From Phoma sp. XZ068 (lineage: Eukaryota; Ascomycota; Dothideomycetes; Pleosporales; Didymellaceae), in the NCBI GenBank assembly GCA_004835665.1, contig RBKR01000020.1, positions 1 to 64,000 of the forward strand: a stretch of 64,000 nucleotides of DNA, in the 5' to 3' direction. The number at the start of each line of letters is the position of its first letter. The first letter of the stretch is position 1. This document shows, one piece after another, positions 49,942-62,224 of the stretch. The notes beneath the pieces are model-generated. The model was not told the DNA's origin. It searched no databases and saw only the letters and a program-made list of their open reading frames with translations. The translations under genes were made by a program, and so were the position numbers.

Positions 49942-52141
49942 GGCGTGATTGTAATGCCGTTGACAAGTGCTTGTGTGGTGATAAGTTGTCCATATGAATG
50001 AGCGGCAAGAGTTTCCTACTTATATTGGCCGTTTCCGAGAGACCTTGAATAATACTATCCATCTTTCGTCCATGTCAACGACACTTGGAAATCGCCAAGC
50101 GGTGAAACCTTAGCAATGTATGCAGGCTGCTGACATTCTATATGACGGAGTAACGTCAATTGAGGCGCAGGAGGTACCTACACGTTCATAGCGGAATGTA
50201 GGTTCAACCCATTGAGGCAAGGCGTTCTCTTTAGCCAGGTACGTCTTCCGCTCTTCACATTGATGACATCGGAGATATCACATGATGAAGGTTTCGGAGG
50301 TATGCATGCCGCTGACACTTTTCTCGGGTTACGTCAGCCGAGCTTGGCTTGGCAGCTCACACTTGGGCCCCCTTCTAGTCAACCTTTGTCGAGGTTCTCG
50401 GAAGTTTCTCCGGGTTGGTGGGATGATAGCAGAGTGGAATCTAAGAAGATGGAAGGAGAAGGGCTAGTGAAGTGTGAGCATCGCGACTGCTCAATGTGCC
50501 AACCGCGCTTACGTCATTAGCGCTACCTCATCGGCACACCCTCGGTGCCGTCATGTAACCCCCATTTCCCCATTCCTGTCGACCTCAGTCCATCCAACAT
50601 TCGAGATTAGCGCGTACACAACCGCCATCAGACGAGAAGCATGCCTCTTCGACCGGCGCCTGCGACCTCCGACACGCGTGTCCAAACTCGCCACGTGGCC
50701 GCAGTGCCTTCAGCAACGACACAACTCTGGTCTCTACATATACACGAGTAGTCGCTCCTGAAGCTACTGTTAGGCTCTTGTCGCTTCGAGGTGGATATTG
50801 ATCATGTTCGAAGTTATGATGGGCCTTTTCTACGAAGCGTTGGTCCACAATTTGGTGTGCAGTGCAGGTGTATTGCGTCGAAAGCTTCCCCTCCACCTGC
50901 AATGCGACCTTCTGAATATTCACATCTTCTGTTGCCCGTACGCAAAGCGATCAAATACCCCTTTGTTTCATCTGATGGAGAGAATTCTTATGTGGTGTTG
51001 AGATGAACGCAAAACTGACAATACAGATATAGCACCGACGAACGTTCCTCCAAAGCCGCGCGTCATTTTAACAACATGAAGGAAAGGCCCTGCTACACAA
51101 TGCGACAGCGTGCCATATTCTCCTTATTGTACTTTACTTCCTTCGCCACGCGGCTTTATACGCAACGGCCCCACGTTTGCGGCGCCCCAAACGAGCGACG
51201 GATCCGCCTCGTTTCACATCGCGCGCAACCTCATCCTGACATCTGTCAACGCACAGTGCACCTTGCTGCCTTTCTCAAGTCTTGCGACAACATAGCGGCG
51301 CCAACACTTAACCAAGCGACTGCCAGCGCTGTGAACCTTCTCCACTGCATTATGCTCATGATCCTGTCATTACAGTGTCAGAATATTTATGCCGGTGCAG
51401 CTGCCTCAGAGTGTTTCTCTTATCGTTTCTTTACTTTGCAGTGCTATTGGGTCTATGCAGTGCGCCGCAGGTGTCGTTTTGTTTTGCGAGACGGTACTTT
51501 AACACGTACGTTTTAGTAGTCAGACAAACACCAACAACAGTCGCCAATGTTTCGCCAAACCAAAGACAATCTGGAACATAGTTGAGCAAGTGCGCCTTCA
51601 GGAGGCGCCCAGGAAACAGATCAATTGGAGTTCCTATCTCGAGTTCGAGGCCTTCGGGAGCCGCACTGACGACCGAGCACGGGTGCCCAACCAATTGTAC
51701 TTGGCTATCTATTACACGACTCGGAGCACTAGGCAACCTAGTCATGGGCACATCTTCGTATGTCGGAGATCCCCAGCCTGACGAGGCTGCATGAGGCTCT
51801 TCCCGCTATCTAGACCAAACAACTGTAGCCGCCTCAGTGGCCCACTACCCTACGTCAATCTTGATGTACACGCATACGGTACGCTCATGCCATGTTTCAA
51901 ACTTTTCACCGAAATGCGATAAACGCACTGTCTTTACTTACCAAGATGCATATTATGTGTGCTCATGGCTGGCCACTGGCATCATGTCGACCTGGAGATC
52001 GTTGACTTCTTCCGCTTCTCACTTTCTTCTTAATTTTCTTTCACGTTGCCGCTGGTTCGGGTTTGCTTCTCATTCTCGGGTGCTGTGCACGTTCACTTTT
52101 ACAACAAAAGGGGTGACAGGCACTCATTGGAACTTGCAATC
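49942..52141. other. Long intergenic region without a supported gene
   Basis: 2.2 kb between divergent genes. The small frames here (for example 50212-50520, 51076-51516, 51431-51751) overlap each other on both strands and lack motifs, signal peptides or splice patterns. The right-hand 300 bp are pyrimidine-rich and should hold the promoter of the transporter gene. A non-coding transcript or an unrecognised intron-rich gene cannot be excluded. Confidence 0.45.
50018..50029 (-). promoter_or_regulatory. CCAAT/TATA promoter element of the hydrolase gene
   Basis: On the minus strand CCAATATAAGTA lies about 80 bp upstream of the start at 49941, a suitable core promoter position. Confidence 0.45.
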
Positions 52142-53980
52142 ATGTATCGATCCTCCTTCCTTGTCGCTCGGTCCCAGGACCTCGAAAGCAACCGTCGCCA
52201 AACAGTATGGCCTACCGCTCACGGAGACAACATCAACATCAGCACACCATGGTCCCACCATTACGATGCCGCAGCAGAAACGAATCAACGACTCACAAGC
52301 GTTTTTGATACAGAGGGTCGTGCGGCGCGTTTGAGTACCATGGTTGACTCGTCACTCTTCCCACCACCACTCCAAGCACGCAACCGGCATTCAGCATGGG
52401 TTGGAAAAAGCGCTCAAAGGCAGACGTGGCTTGCACCCGTGGCGAATGACAAGGAACGTGTGTGGTCCGGCGAGTTTGACGTTGAGAGGCGGCCATCGTG
52501 GCAGTCGCGAGAATCGGATCGATGGAGTGGCGAGTTAGACTTTGACGACTTCGAGAAGGACCCCAAAAAGGGGCCATACCCTGTCGATTGGGAGGAAGGT
52601 GACGTTGAGAACCCTCTCAACTACAGTACCGGACGCAAATGGTTCAATGCCATGATGCTTGCCTTTGCTTGCTTCATGGTGTCCATTGCGTCCTCGGGCT
52701 TCTCTCAGAGCACAGAACAACTCAAGGCCGAGTTCGCCATCTCCCAAACCACCGCTCTCCTCACAACATCTACGTTCGTCCTTGGCTTCGCGGTCGGTGC
52801 CCTTATTCTGTCTCCTCTCAGCGAGGTGTACGGCCGTCGCGATCTCTACATCATTACTTTCGGCGCCTTCGTTGCTTTCAGCGGAATCGTGGGCTTCTCC
52901 TCCTCTATGACTGTCGTCATCGTCCTACGCTTCTTTGGTGGCCTTGCTGGGTCTTTCACCCAAGCTGTTGCTCCCGCCGTCGTTGCCGACATGTTCAACG
53001 CCCAAGATCGCGGACTCGTCATGTCTATCTTTACTCTCGCTGGCCTCGTAGGCCAGAACCTTGGGCCTATCATCTGTGGCTTTCTTGTCAAAGCTTACGG
53101 CTGGCGCGCAATTCCCATCCTGATTACCGGTGCATCAGGTCCGACTTGGGTTGTGTTAACCCTCACCTTCCCCGAGACCTACGCGCCCGTGCTCCTTCAG
53201 CGTCGCGCGACTAGGCTCACAGCCGAAACCGGAAAGCAACACCAAGTTGCCGGAATAGCGCCCAAGCCCATTGCACAACAGCTCCGCGTCGGCGCCCTTC
53301 GACCCTGGATCATGCTCATCTACGAACCCATCGTTACACTCCTTTCTCTTTTCCTTTCTGTCGTCCATGGAACTCTCTTTCTTCTTTTTGCCGCCTACCC
53401 CATTGTTTTCCAGCAGGTCCGCGGCTGGCCACAGGGTGTCGCTTCTCTTCCTTTCCTTGCAATTATTGTCGGCATTTTGATTTCACTGGTTTATGTCGCG
53501 CTCATCGATCAAAAGCGCTACGCAAAAGTCGTTGCAAAGTACGACGGCAACGCGCCGCCCGAAGCTAGGCTACCGCCTGCGATGCTTGGTGCTGCTGCCC
53601 TCCCAATTGGTCTCTTCTGGTTCGCGTGGACCAATGCGCCTGAGCTGCCGTACATGGTGTGCGTTTCTGCGGGAACTCTTTTCGGCTTCGGAATGGTGTT
53701 GCTTTACATGTCGCTTACGAACTACATTGTTGACGCATATCTCGGCTACGCCGCTTCTGCGCTTGCAGCCAGCACAGTGCTGCGAAGTATCGCGGGTGCC
53801 GCGTTCCCGCTATTCACCGGGGGTTTGTACAAGAACCTTGGCATTCACTGGGCGAGTAGTGTACCGGGGTTCCTGGCGCTGGTCTTCATCCCATGTCTAT
53901 TTGCGTTTTACAAGTGGGGTGACAAGCTCCGTGGGATGACACGTTTTGGTGCTGAGGCGGCCAGTATGGCGGGGAAATAG
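52142..53980 (+). CDS. MFS multidrug transporter (DHA1 family)
   Basis: Single exon. The Met at 52142 (MYRSSFLVARSQDLE) gives 612 residues; the frame is open to a Met at 52046, whose extra 32 residues look like untranslated leader. A cytosolic N-tail of about 160 residues ends with YPVDWEEGDVENPLNYSTGRKW, the standard lead into helix 1 of fungal DHA1 exporters. About 12 helices follow, with LSPLSEVYGRRDLYI in the helix 2-3 loop and GLVGQNLGPIICGFLVKAYGW after helix 5. Members export azoles, benomyl-type drugs, toxins or their own metabolites. It is convergent with the chitinase gene and has no obvious cluster partner. Confidence 0.9.
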   Translation: MYRSSFLVARSQDLESNRRQTVWPTAHGDNINISTPWSHHYDAAAETNQRLTSVFDTEGRAARLSTMVDSSLFPPPLQARNRHSAWVGKSAQRQTWLAPVANDKERVWSGEFDVERRPSWQSRESDRWSGELDFDDFEKDPKKGPYPVDWEEGDVENPLNYSTGRKWFNAMMLAFACFMVSIASSGFSQSTEQLKAEFAISQTTALLTTSTFVLGFAVGALILSPLSEVYGRRDLYIITFGAFVAFSGIVGFSSSMTVVIVLRFFGGLAGSFTQAVAPAVVADMFNAQDRGLVMSIFTLAGLVGQNLGPIICGFLVKAYGWRAIPILITGASGPTWVVLTLTFPETYAPVLLQRRATRLTAETGKQHQVAGIAPKPIAQQLRVGALRPWIMLIYEPIVTLLSLFLSVVHGTLFLLFAAYPIVFQQVRGWPQGVASLPFLAIIVGILISLVYVALIDQKRYAKVVAKYDGNAPPEARLPPAMLGAAALPIGLFWFAWTNAPELPYMVCVSAGTLFGFGMVLLYMSLTNYIVDAYLGYAASALAASTVLRSIAGAAFPLFTGGLYKNLGIHWASSVPGFLALVFIPCLFAFYKWGDKLRGMTRFGAEAASMAGK

Positions 53981-54540
53981 AGTGTAGTATCAGCTAGCCT
54001 TGTGGAGAATCGAAATCCCCCAAGTGTCATTGTGCAGTTCCTAAGCTTGTAACTGATATGGTGATATCTGACTTCAGTGTAATCAATAACTGCTGCAGAT
54101 GAGCTGGAGTGCGACGAAGTTCCCCAAGTGTCCACATCCATGTCCCACACATTCGCTAGCCATTAGCTCGAATCTACTGTTTCAACATGCACGATTCCCT
54201 CGAGCTTAAATGAACGATGTATGTCTTAAACCCGGGAGCTAATGGAGTCGTTGCAACTTCCACCGCTCATTATGCGAGACTAGCATCGTTAAGGCGGAGA
54301 CCAGATACCGAGCATGGCTATGGTCGAGAAGGGAGAGCTCGGGATGCATGGTCGATGGGAAACTGTGATCTCACAAGGACGAAGGTCAAGACTGCAAAGG
54401 ACGACAAATGAACGTGCGGTGTATTCTGTGGGACTTCATCATCATTGAGTTCTGATCTATCTTTTGTGAATGTCCGTCAATCTAGCAGTACCAAATTACG
54501 AAACACTTTTCCATCCATATCTCTGTACCCATCATCAGCG
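53981..54540. other. Convergent intergenic region
   Basis: 560 bp between the ends of the transporter and chitinase genes. Nothing beyond possible 3' processing sequence. Confidence 0.5.
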
Positions 54541-57500
54541 TCAAGTGCTGTTCGGCCAAGACCCATTTGCCTTGCCATCAATGCCAAGCGGGCTTGCAGT
54601 TGCGTTTAGTCCGCCGAAGTCCATGGCGCCGGCCATATCACCACTCCCCATGTGGTTGACGGCTTCGGCAAAGTCGTGCGGCCACCAGCACTTGAACTTG
54701 CGCTCGAAGCCTGCATCCTTGGGGTAGAAAGAATCGGGAACCGGTTGGCACGAGAAAGCAGTATTGGTGAGGAATGGTTTGGGGCAGACGGGCGGCATCT
54801 GTTCATTCGAGTAATTGCAGTCGTAGAAGTAGGACTGCTTCCTCTCATCGTTGCTCTCGGTTTCGTAGAAGGGTTGACATGCAGGTGTCCTTTCCGAGAG
54901 GTACTTGCACCCAGGAAATTTGCCGTTCATGTAAGTGAGCCTGACAGAGGTTTTGTCTTTGTTGCGCGGCCACTGGACGGTGAGCTGCATTGGGTATTTC
55001 AATTTCATCTCGGGCTGGTCGTCACGGCCTGTGGTCTCGATCAAGGAGTTGACCCACTCTGATCCCTTGGTTGACTTCCAGTAGTGCCCAGCAGCGTTCC
55101 CGTTGGGATCTTTCAGCCACCACTCAATCGAAGAATCTTCGAACTCCATCCACTGAACGAACTCTGCGGTCCATCTGCTGTTCCTGGTGAACGGCTGCGG
55201 TGGTGGTGGAGGGCGGTCGTCACCTGGCTTGAATGGCATGCGGAACCAACAATAGCCTCCTCGCTTCTGATACGAAGAGTCATCGTTGTCGTGCCACTTG
55301 TTGACGCCTGCATCACAGCCGACATCTGTCGCTTGAAGCTTCTGCATACCGCATTGCTGGGCACAGTCGTCGGTGAGCTGCCAAGACGCGTTCTCTTCCC
55401 TGGTGTTGACCTTCCATTTCGTCCAACACAGCTGTTTGCAGCCGGCAGGGAACTTTGAGATAACGAACTCAATCTCTGAGAGAGACGTACTCGTGGACTT
55501 CGTAACGTTTGTGTGGAGCGTGTAACCCATCCTGTAATCCTCTGTTCGACCAAATGCTCCAATCTCTTGGGTAAGATTGGCACCGACGATGTTGTTCCAG
55601 CCTGAGCCCGTGCCAGCTTCACAGCCGTTCTCGTCCCAGAGTTTCCACATCAGGGTCACATTAGTCGGCCTGTCCCTAATCTCGTGCTCAAAGTACACAG
55701 TCCACTTGCCGTCAGGGGAGACTTTGCCACCTGGCTTGCATGTTGGCGCAGGATTGGATGGCAACGTTACGGTAGAGTAGATCGGAGTGGCAGAGACTGT
55801 GATCTTTGTGCTAGACAAGGACAAGACCGTGGTGAAAGGAGATCCGGGTTGAGCATTCTCAAATGTCTTTGGGTTTTCTTTCGGACACACTGCCGGTCGG
55901 CACGGGCCCCTCTTGCAGAAGTCAATGCTGTCAGAGCCGTAACACAGTGCGGCGAGACACTCCTTTGCGCACTTCTCAGCATTTGACCCATCTTGCTTGC
56001 ACTGCCGGTTGACACAGCTGTTGAAAATCTGGTCGCAGGTTGGGCAGTGGGGGGTCGGTGTGCCAGAGGGAATGCTAGTACCCCAGGGAAGAGTTGTGAG
56101 CATGCTCAAAGTGGACGGTGGAAGCACTCGTGACACTGATGAGGAAGAAGAGTTGGGCATGCTCGTAGACGATGCAATGCTTGACAAGTTCGTAGATGAT
56201 GAAGAGAGGACCATGCTCGTAGATGATACAATGGTAGAGGAGTTGGCAGATGACGAGATGCTCGTAGACGACGCAACACTGGAGAAGTTTGCAGAAGGGG
56301 TCGGCGTAAACGACATCGACATCGACAAGCTTGAAGTCATGTTGGCAGGCATCTCGTTGTTGCCTTCGTCATCGTCGAGCGAAAGTGGTGCGCGAGTACA
56401 AGCGGGGGCTTGAGAAGACTTTGGTTGCTCATTGTCACCTTCATCATCATCCAGCGAAAGTGGCGCACGCGTGCAAGTAGGGCCGTCCGTGGTCTTTGAC
56501 GGCTGCTCATTATCGCCCTCATCATTGTGCATGTCAAGTGGGGCGCGAGTGCACATCGGGACACTACTGCTGGTGGTAGTGAAGCTGGTGATGGTGGTGG
56601 TTGTCGTGGTGCCCAGAATACCACAGCCGGTGAAGGTAGCTTCGAACGAAATGCATGCCGATGTCAAAGTCTCCGTCAGCGTATAGTTGATGGACGCGAT
56701 GGTGGTTGGCTCCAACTTGAGATCGACGAAGCACGAAACAAGTCGCTCAGTGACCGTAGTCTTCTGGTTCTCTTCACACTTGGTCTTTCGCGTAGGGTCT
56801 GGCGTAGGGTCGGGTCCAGGTCTGGGGCCACAACCTCCTGGCTTGGTGCATTTCGGGCCACCGCAGATCTCCGGTGGGCATGGTTCACAGCCTCCCTCAA
56901 CGTAACAGTAGCCCTTGCAGCCGAGGGGACCACAACCTTCATCACCCCAGTCATCGTCAGTGGGGTTCTCGACCTGAGGTGGAGGTGGGGGCGGAGGAGG
57001 CGTGTTGCCAGGTGGAGGAGCTGTGTTACCGGGCGGAGGAGCCGTGTTGCCAGGCGGAGTTGGAGGCGGAGGAGGCTTGCCGCCAGGTGGAGGTCCGGGA
57101 GGCGTAGGATTCTTATCAGGCTTACAGCCTCCAAACAAAAGACAAGGCTTGGCGCCAAAAATACCAGCTGGAAAGATTTTGGGCCAGTCGATGTGAATAT
57201 CGATGTCGCATCCAGGGCCAAAGGGGATACCTAACCAGCCACAACCTGTTCCAAGTTAGCCAGTGTCACAAAGCCAATTTCAATTCCAAAAACGTACCGC
57301 ATCCAAACGATTTGCACTTCTTTTTGTCCTTGTGCTCCTTCTTCTCGCCTTTTGTACAAGTCCGGGGAACGCACGGGCATATGGGGCGCTTGAAGGCCAC
57401 AAGTGTAATCGCATACCAAGGGATACACTCCTTCTTGCAATCATTAGGCACACAACCTTTCACTGGCAGCTTCCACCACCAGGCGGTAAACCATGGAAAC

Positions 57501-60500
57501 GGGAGACCTGCGGGCGGCATTTCCTCAGGAAGACTGTCTGGAGGCACGCAAAATGGCCTGCACCAGTTACGGAGCCAGCATTGTGAGGGGCAAAGGTTCG
57601 AGTTGTACGGAGGAGACTTTGGCCAACATGCCACGCACCAATCTTGCTGTAAACACTCGAGAGGAGGAAATGGAGGTAAATCCTCGACTTTCGTGTTCGC
57701 CAATGCGCTACACCAGGTAAATTCAGGACACCTAGGACAGATGCCGACGAGCGGACCGGTCGGAACCGGTGCAGCAGGTCCGCCCGAGGGCGATGGAGGA
57801 GTACCTGATGTAGGGATAACCGTGGAAGCAGTGATAGTACCGACCGATGAGCGCGTAACCGTAACAGTTGGGACACGATCAGTAGTGCCATTATCATCCG
57901 TGGTACGATCTTCATCATGTGTCCAAGACCGGTTCGGCGTTGTCATTGGTTGCTTGGAGGTGATGGATTCGCTCGCTGGTGAAGGCGGTGACCATGATGG
58001 TTCTGAGGGTGGTGACCATGATCCATGCGGAGGTACTGACAATGGTGGCGGCGATGGTGGTGCCCATGATGGTGCCGGAGGTACTGACCAGGAGAGCAGC
58101 GAAGATGCACCTGAAGGAGCCACAATGCTCGAACCTAGAGGTGGCCCAGCGCCGGAGATTGTGCTAGGTGGCTGTGCATTCGGTTGCGAGAAGCTGTCAG
58201 TAGCAGTTGCAGGCATGGACAATGAGGAAGCCCACCATGGGACTGATAGTGTTGTGCCGCCGCTCGGAGCTTGGGGTGGCTGCATCATCCAAGACGTGGC
58301 GGCAGATGAGTGATCAGAGGACAGGATGATGACGGGAATTGCATCGGTGGAGCTGGAAACCCATGCTGAAGTCGTCCCAGTAGTTGTCGTAGCGCTAGAC
58401 AGCCAGGACCAAGAGTCACCAAGCGTGCTCGAACCGGCAGAAGATGTCGGCGAAGTCCCGCCCTCAGTACTGGAAGCCCAGATGATCGAGGAGCCAGGCG
58501 ATGACGTTGCGCCTGAAGTAGCCAGCGACGAAGCTTGGCTGGTAGAGAAGGAGCCGGATGACACGAGCACCGAAGTTGAGAAAGAGGACGAGCCCCATGG
58601 AGAACCTCCAAACGACGAAGGCGAGCGGACAGTTGAAGTAACATGCAATGTGGCCGCGCTTGATGTAGGTGCCGTCGAACTAGCCCCAGAGGTAGTCATG
58701 GTTGTGCCAGCAGAAGAGCGCGAAGTCTGTGAGGATGCCGGTGTCTCAGATGATCCAATTGAAGGGACGATAATCACAGGGGGAACACCACTGGATGCAA
58801 CCTGGGAGGAAGAGGTAGTTGATGATCCAGGGCTGGTCTGAATGACATTCGAAGCTGAATCCAGTCCCGATGACCAAGACTGAGACACCTGAGAAGAAGG
58901 TGCAGTGCTGGAGGCAGTCGATAGTGTCGACCGTAATCCTGTCGACCATGCTGCAGACGACTCTGAGGTTCGAGATGGCGGAGGAGATGACGTGGAGGCT
59001 GGAGGTACAGAAGCCGAAGCAACGGGAGCCGACGAACCCGACGGCGCTGCGACTGACGAGGCAGAAGCAGAAGCAGAAGAAATCAAAGCCGAAGTGTCAG
59101 GCGAGGATGCAGTTGGATTGAGAGTCGGCGGGGCTACCGTAGACTCGGTCTGGGACGTGCTTGAGGCAGGCCGAGCAGATGCCGATGAGGTATCCTTCGA
59201 CGACTGCATTGGAGGCCATGCAGAAGAAGTAGCTGAAGACCATGAGGCCGAGACTGCTTTAGAGGACACCACTCTCGTCGAAGCTGTCATTACTGTCGAT
59301 GATGTCCACACCGAAGTTGCTTGTTTTGATGATGACGCCGCCGGAGCGGTGGATGCAATATTTGATGGAGCAACCGACACGATAGGAATAGAAGGTGAAG
59401 AGGCAGAAGCGCTCGACTGTGGAGCGCCAGGGCTGCCAGGGCCGCCGCCGCCGCAAGAAGCGTAGTCGATAGCCCACAATGCTGTACCGCCAAGGCAGCG
59501 GTCATTTGCAAGCTGTGTCTTCAAACCGAGAGTCTCGTTGTCGTCGTATCCGACCCACTGTTTATCGAAGATGATCTGCTTCACGCCTGTACCGCCGGCA
59601 ATGATCTCTGGTTTCAGTCCCTTGGAGCTGATGATACGCTGGATTTCACATTGTGACAAAACACCTGCGAGCTCAGTGCACTCGCCGGCCTTGGAGGGAC
59701 CAGTCCACGCGCACCCGTACTTCGCACAACCTGCGTCCGCAAGAGTGTATCCACGACCGTAGTTGGCAATGCCGAGGTTGATCTTCGCAGGGCTGACATT
59801 GTTGAACCAGAAGAGGTCGAGCGCGGAGTCAATCTCCTTCAGGTCGGTGTGCGGCTTGACGAGGGCGCCCAAGCTAGGAATGGCGGCATCCCAGGGCTGT
59901 GTTAAGTTAGCATGATGGACATTGAAGACTTGAGAGCGGAAACTTACGCCGTGGAGATCATAGGACAGGACGTTGAAGAAGTCTACGTTGCCTTCCAGCG
60001 CCTTGGGTTCGAGATTCTTCAAGTACTCATACTGGGCTGGAAGGACGAGGGAAAGTCCACGTGAGCCCAGGGAGCCGCGAAGCTCAGTCATGAGGTCTAC
60101 CTGGTTGTGCTTGTCAATTGCAGGGTTGCCACCACGGGTCTCGGAGCCAGGCCACTCCCAGTCGATGTCGACGCCTTCAAAGTTCCACTTGTCGAGGAAC
60201 TTGAGCAGGGAGGCAATGAATGCTGCGCGGTTGGCCTTAGTGCTTGCCATCTGGGACCAAGTGTAGCGAGTGGCGCCAGCGTCGGAGAACTCCCAACCAC
60301 CTGAGATGTGTCAGTTTGTGTGAATGCCAGGGACATTGGAGGCAGCTTACCAATGCCAATCCACTTCTTGGAGCCATCCTTGAGGGCAAGAAAGTCTGCG
60401 TAGAGCTTCTCGTCGTCAGGGTGCACGGGGCCAACAGTGAAAGTTGCCGGGTCGATCGTGAGGAATGAGAAGATCAAATGCGTAAGGCCAGTGGTGTCGA

Positions 60501-61197
60501 TGTTGGCAGGCCAGACCTTGTCGCAAGGCCTACGGCGAGTGTTCCTGATGCGTGTTAACTGAAAAGCTCACAAGTTTGATCGCAAGCATGGACGTACCAG
60601 CCTTCATAATAGGCAATTTTTCGAGAAGCTGTACCGCTACCTTTACCACATGTAGGAGTAGATTGCGTAGAGACGATGCCACACGTGCCAAACTGCTTCT
60701 GGCAGGGAGTGCTCTCGCCCGACTCAGTAGCATCACGACAGAAGAACTCGGAGGCGCCGCAGAAACCAAAATGAGAGCAGCAGACGTTCAAAGGACACGC
60801 CTCTGAGCCACCCTCGCTGTTGACACCGCAAGGTGCCTTGGCATCGCAGTTGGCGACACAGGTGGTCTTGCAGTGTTCATCCCGGTAGCCACAATGTCCT
60901 TGTCCCGTCAGTATGGAGAAAAATTGGGTGCAGAATACACATACCTTGAGAGTTGCAACAGCTGCCGTCGGGGCAAGGGCTGCTGGCGCTGCACTGAAGC
61001 TCGGTTTCACCGAAGCCCTTGACGCCGCCATCAGTCTGGCTGCGGATGTATTGTTCTTCGATGTCGAGAACTGGGAGCACGCCGTCGAGAGTATGCCGCG
61101 GTGCGCCGAAGAAAGCCACGTTGGATTCGCCGCCGAAGACATAACCGCCAAAAGCAGTCAGCCCCAGCAGCGTGGGCGTGAAGAGGGACAGCCGCAT
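54541..61197 (-). CDS. Giant class V chitinase (two chitin-binding modules, GH18, long Ser/Thr and Cys-rich tail)
   Basis: Six exons: 61197-60945, 60898-60598, 60544-60351, 60300-59948, 59896-57298 and 57245-54541, five introns of 46-53 bp, 2134 residues. The splices restore QGHCGYRD, YYEGWNTRRRPCD, IGIGGWEFSD, YDLHGPWDAA and FGCGCGWLGIP. Order: signal peptide (1-23), two CBM18-like Cys modules (about 67-150), GH18 (about 175-518) with FEGVDIDWEWPG, catalytic Glu298, ending LWAIDYASCG; a Ser/Thr/Ala linker to about 1035; a Trp/Cys-rich module (about 1080-1245); Pro-rich repeats; three 26-residue CTRAPLSLDDDEGDNEQP-type repeats; a second Ser/Thr stretch; and a Cys-rich C-terminal half. Secreted or wall-bound; cleaves chitin during wall remodelling or against competitors. 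Class V subgroup C enzymes are usually shorter, so the tail beyond the linker is unusual. Confidence 0.92.
56362..56562 (-). repeat. Three tandem 78-bp coding repeats in the chitinase tail
   Basis: Units beginning CTRAPL recur about every 26 codons, near 56550, 56475 and 56397, each followed by an acidic D-x-E-G-(D/N)-N-E-(Q/M)-P segment. Confidence 0.8.
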
Positions 61198-62224
61198 GTT
61201 GTGCGCATGCGCTGTCGTGAGTGGAGGAAAGAGTGTAGATTGTTAGCAGATTTTGAAAAATTTGAAGGTGCAGGTTGAGTCAATCTCTACGGCTGGTGGT
61301 GAGAAGGAGAACAGTTGAGAGGGAGTGGCGCAGGTAGTAAATATGGCAGGGCGCAAGTGGGGCGGGTGGTGAAGTGAAGGTAGGTTGCGAAGAAAGGCTG
61401 CCCTGGAGGTAGTCGGTGATGCACCAGTCTCCAAGGTTCCCAGCGTTAGGAAACTTTCACCTAAACGGTACTTCAGTTGTGTCATCGACCTGGCACATAC
61501 AGGAATCCGATCTCGTACGCCAGACGCTGATATTTCTGAGGCGCAACCGGTAAAGGCTTTCCTATAATAATTCAACGAGCATAATGCAACACTTCTTGTA
61601 CTATAACCATCCGGCCCCAGTCAGGCTGGTGAGCACAACCGTATATGCCCTCGAGTGCCCCTAGGATCCGGACCGCCAATGACCTTATCCGTCGTTAAGC
61701 GTTACCTACTGTTGAGCTTAAGAGCAGATGACAGCGTCACAACTATCACAGCTTATGCCTCTAAGACCCTGCTCCAGTACTCTTCTAGCCCTCCTCTTCT
61801 CTAACGATTTGAGCAATGATGAAAACCACGCGGCAAGAAGACCAGGATCTGTCATGTCATGACTAAACCTCGATCTCGAAGTTTAGGGACAGCATTCGAT
61901 CCTTTCAGTCTTATTAGGCTCTATCTTACACTCTAGCAAGATCTAAGTATGATTTAAAAGCTTCCTTGGCGTGCATGAGACAAGATCACGGTGACATGAA
62001 GTCACCTACGACCCCGCATAACGCGAGACAAGTGCGCTAAAACAGCTAGCCTAGTCCATGCTCGAACCCTCCTTCCATCTACAGTATCATACGGAAACCG
62101 CATAGAATAGTTCGATAAGACCTAATTGTCAATTCGTAATCTCAGCATCTTTGCACGAGTTCCTGGCATGGCGCTCTGCATGATGAATACTACAAACAAC
62201 AAACCCGAAAAACGCCATCATTAA
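61198..62224. other. Intergenic, nothing recognised
   Basis: 1 kb separating the chitinase start from the 3' end of the methyltransferase gene. The left 250 bp should be the chitinase promoter. No coding or RNA feature supported. Confidence 0.5.

Noticed and set aside
51076..51516. 146-codon plus-strand frame
   Set aside because: Overlapped by other open frames on both strands and with no recognisable motif; evidence too weak for a gene call.
57312..59465. Plus-strand frames of 171-333 codons opposite the chitinase
   Set aside because: Antisense of the Ser/Thr/Ala-rich linker; acidic low-complexity peptides without motifs.
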